Source: Acidobacteriota bacterium (GTDB lineage Bacteria > Acidobacteriota > Terriglobia > Terriglobales > Acidobacteriaceae). Taken from it: a stretch of 40,838 bases of DNA. The translations under genes and the position numbers were made by a program. The stretch spans positions 1-40,838 of the forward strand of contig JAFAUE010000214.1 in assembly GCA_019243475.1 (NCBI GenBank), given 5' to 3'. Each line of letters starts with the position of its first letter. Position 1 is the first letter of the stretch. The notes beneath the pieces were generated by a model. That model searched no databases. It was given only the letters and a program-made list of their open reading frames with translations, and was not told where the DNA came from. Positions 38,799 to 40,838 of the stretch are shown here, piece by piece.

Positions 38799-39377
38799 AT
38801 GACTGTCCCGAGCACAAAACCACAGGTTGTTCTGCGCGAAAAAACGAGGCTGATGTCTGCCTCGGAAATTGAGCGAACTCTGGTTCGCCTCGCCCATGAA
38901 ATTGTCGAGAAAAATAACGGCGTCGAGCGGCTTGGGTTTGTTGGAATCAAGCGGCGCGGAGTGCCTTTAGCGCGGCGGCTAGCTGACCTTGTAAATAAGA
39001 TCGAGAAGACCACCGTGGCTGTGGGCACGCTCGACATCAACCTATATCGCGACGACCTCTCGACTACGGGTCCCAAGCCCGTTGTCAACAAGATGGACAT
39101 CGGTTTCGACGTGACCGATAAGAACATCATTCTCGTCGATGACGTGCTCTATACCGGACGTACCATTCGCGCCGCTTTAGACGCTCTTTTTGATCATGGT
39201 CGCCCCGGCCGCGTGCAATTGCTGGTGCTCATCGATCGCGGCCATCGTGAGCTGCCCATCGAAGCTGCGTTTATCGGCCGTCACGTGCAGACAACTGAGA
39301 ACGAGATCATCGAGGTCAAGCTGCAGGAGATCGATCCCAGCGAACAAGTGCTCCTGGTGGAAAAGGTCTCTGCATGA
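38799..39377 (+). CDS. pyrR: PyrR bifunctional pyrimidine regulator / uracil phosphoribosyltransferase
   Basis: LREKTRLMSASEIERTLVRLAHEIVEKNNGVERLGFVGIKRRGVPLARRL...VILVDDVLYTGRTIRAALDAL; PRPP motif. Confidence 0.96.
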   Translation: MTVPSTKPQVVLREKTRLMSASEIERTLVRLAHEIVEKNNGVERLGFVGIKRRGVPLARRLADLVNKIEKTTVAVGTLDINLYRDDLSTTGPKPVVNKMDIGFDVTDKNIILVDDVLYTGRTIRAALDALFDHGRPGRVQLLVLIDRGHRELPIEAAFIGRHVQTTENEIIEVKLQEIDPSEQVLLVEKVSA

Positions 39378-40363
39378 CGCGAGGGGCGATCCCTCAGGCC
39401 TCCAGCAAAATTCAAAGTCGCAGCATTCGCTCTGCTTCGCTTCGCGCGTTCTCCCACCATTCGCGCTCCTTGCTCGATATCGAATCTCTGAGTGATGCGG
39501 ATATTCACTCTCTGCTTAAAGAAGCCGGAAGGTTCCGGCGTGTATCCATCCAGAAAGCTCCGCTCAAAGGACGGCATATCGCGCTGCTGTTTTATGAATC
39601 CAGCACGCGCACGCGCTGTTCGTTCGAGCTGGCGGCGAAATCGCTGGGCGCCTCCACGACGCTGGTAAGCGCCAGCGCGTCGAGCATCGAGAAGGGTGAG
39701 TCGCTCGTCGACACAGGAGCTACGCTAGCTGCGATGGGCGCGGACTGCATTGTCATTCGCCATCCATCTTCCGGCGCGCCGCATGTGCTCGCGCGGCATC
39801 TGCGCATTCCGATCGTCAACGCCGGAGACGGTATGCACGAGCATCCTTCGCAGGCGTTGCTCGACTGCTACACCATTTCGGAGCATCGTCAGTCCCTCAA
39901 GGGACTCCGGCTACTTCTGGTCGGGGATATCTATCACAGCCGCGTGGCGCGTTCGAATGCGCTGCTCTTATCTCGTTTAGGAGCTCAGGTCACATTCTGC
40001 GGACCACCTGCGCTGTTGCCGGAAGTGGCCGAAACCATCGCTCCCGGCGTGCGCGTAATGCGCGATTTCGATCGCGCGCTGCCCCAGGCGGACGTGATCA
40101 TGATGCTGCGCGTTCAGAAGGAGCGCCTTGCCGGCCTGCAAATTTCGGCTGACGAGTACGTTCGCGACTATCAGCTCACACCGGAGCGTCTTGCGCTGGC
40201 CCCCGCGAAGGCCCTGGTAATGCATCCTGGCCCAATGGTGCGCGGCATGGAACTAACCAGCGAAGTTGCTGATTCGGCGCGTTCGCTGGTGCTGGAGCAA
40301 GTGCGCAACGGTGTAGCAGTACGCCGCGCGATTCTGCTGCGCGCCTTGGGAGGCCGCGCTTGA
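39374..40363 (+). CDS. pyrB: Aspartate carbamoyltransferase catalytic subunit
   Basis: 329 aa; [54 protein letters not shown] overlap with pyrR. Confidence 0.97.
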   Translation: MTRGAIPQASSKIQSRSIRSASLRAFSHHSRSLLDIESLSDADIHSLLKEAGRFRRVSIQKAPLKGRHIALLFYESSTRTRCSFELAAKSLGASTTLVSASASSIEKGESLVDTGATLAAMGADCIVIRHPSSGAPHVLARHLRIPIVNAGDGMHEHPSQALLDCYTISEHRQSLKGLRLLLVGDIYHSRVARSNALLLSRLGAQVTFCGPPALLPEVAETIAPGVRVMRDFDRALPQADVIMMLRVQKERLAGLQISADEYVRDYQLTPERLALAPAKALVMHPGPMVRGMELTSEVADSARSLVLEQVRNGVAVRRAILLRALGGRA

Positions 40364-40838
40364 GAAGAGCAGATGACCGCGCACTGCTGATTCGCAACGC
40401 CCGTATTTGCGCTGTCGGCAAGGCTGCGAACGAAAGGTTCGACATGTTGACCGATCAAGGTCGCATCGCCGCAATCGAGCCGCATGGAAAGATTCCCAAC
40501 AAGGATTACCAACTGATCGAGGCTGATGGTCTGATCGTCTCGCCTGGCTTCATAGACTTGCACGTGCATCTCCGGGAGCCGGGGCAGACACACAAAGAGA
40601 CCATCGCGACAGGCACTGCAGCGGCTGCCGCAGGAGGATTCACCACCGTTTGCGCGATGCCCAATACCAACCCTATCAACGATTCACCGGAAATTACGCG
40701 ATGGATGCAGGCGCCGGAACGCCGCGCAAAAGTAAAAGTCCGGCCAATCGCGGCTGCCACGCTGGGAAGCGAGGGCGAGCAACTCACCGATTTCCGGGCT
40801 CTGGTTGACGCTGGAGCGGCGGCTGTCACCGTCGATGG
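40360..40838 (+). CDS. pyrC: Dihydroorotase (partial, runs off the right edge)
   Basis: In-frame translation from TTG 40360 (SD GGGAGG, TTGA overlap with the pyrB stop): [13 protein letters not shown]...[49 protein letters not shown]. Confidence 0.92.
   Translation, partial: MRRADDRALLIRNARICAVGKAANERFDMLTDQGRIAAIEPHGKIPNKDYQLIEADGLIVSPGFIDLHVHLREPGQTHKETIATGTAAAAAGGFTTVCAMPNTNPINDSPEITRWMQAPERRAKVKVRPIAAATLGSEGEQLTDFRALVDAGAAAVTVD

Overview
The window is a high-GC chromosomal segment. Its gene content (ADOP-type permease with a PadR regulator, split atp operon, YvlD/BON/glycine-zipper proteins) suggests an Acidobacteriota member. That taxonomic call is inferred, not tested. Most of it is housekeeping: F1Fo ATP synthase genes (b', b, delta, alpha, gamma; gamma runs off the left edge), hfq-hflX, fabF with two ACPs, sodA, a cobalamin-riboswitch-controlled TonB receptor, pstS, ddl, an AAG-family glycosylase and the start of a pyrR-pyrB-pyrC operon (pyrC runs off the right edge). 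The standout is at about 15.8-18.7 kb: an apparent MNIO (DUF692) RiPP locus. A 46-aa peptide, MKILEISEVAPACHANIKLVETAEVAPTCHNNVKLVESTEVAPTCH, consists almost entirely of three 16-aa repeats each carrying EVAPxCH. It is followed by a DUF692 oxygenase and a 241-aa HvfC/TglI/MbnC-like partner with an RRE-like C-terminus. A divergent EgtD-like (Methyltransf_33) methyltransferase flanks the locus, and a long palindromic element sits between the peptide gene and the oxygenase gene. Secondary leads are a structured, terminator-ended RNA candidate (about 28.87-29.03 kb), a membrane protein with five ET[IV] repeats, an orphan GvpL/F protein beside a sigma-54 response regulator, a PIN toxin with an atypical partner, a Pho-box-like repeat before pstS, and a pyrimidine-rich leader before pyrR. 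Homology calls come from reading motifs; no database search was run.
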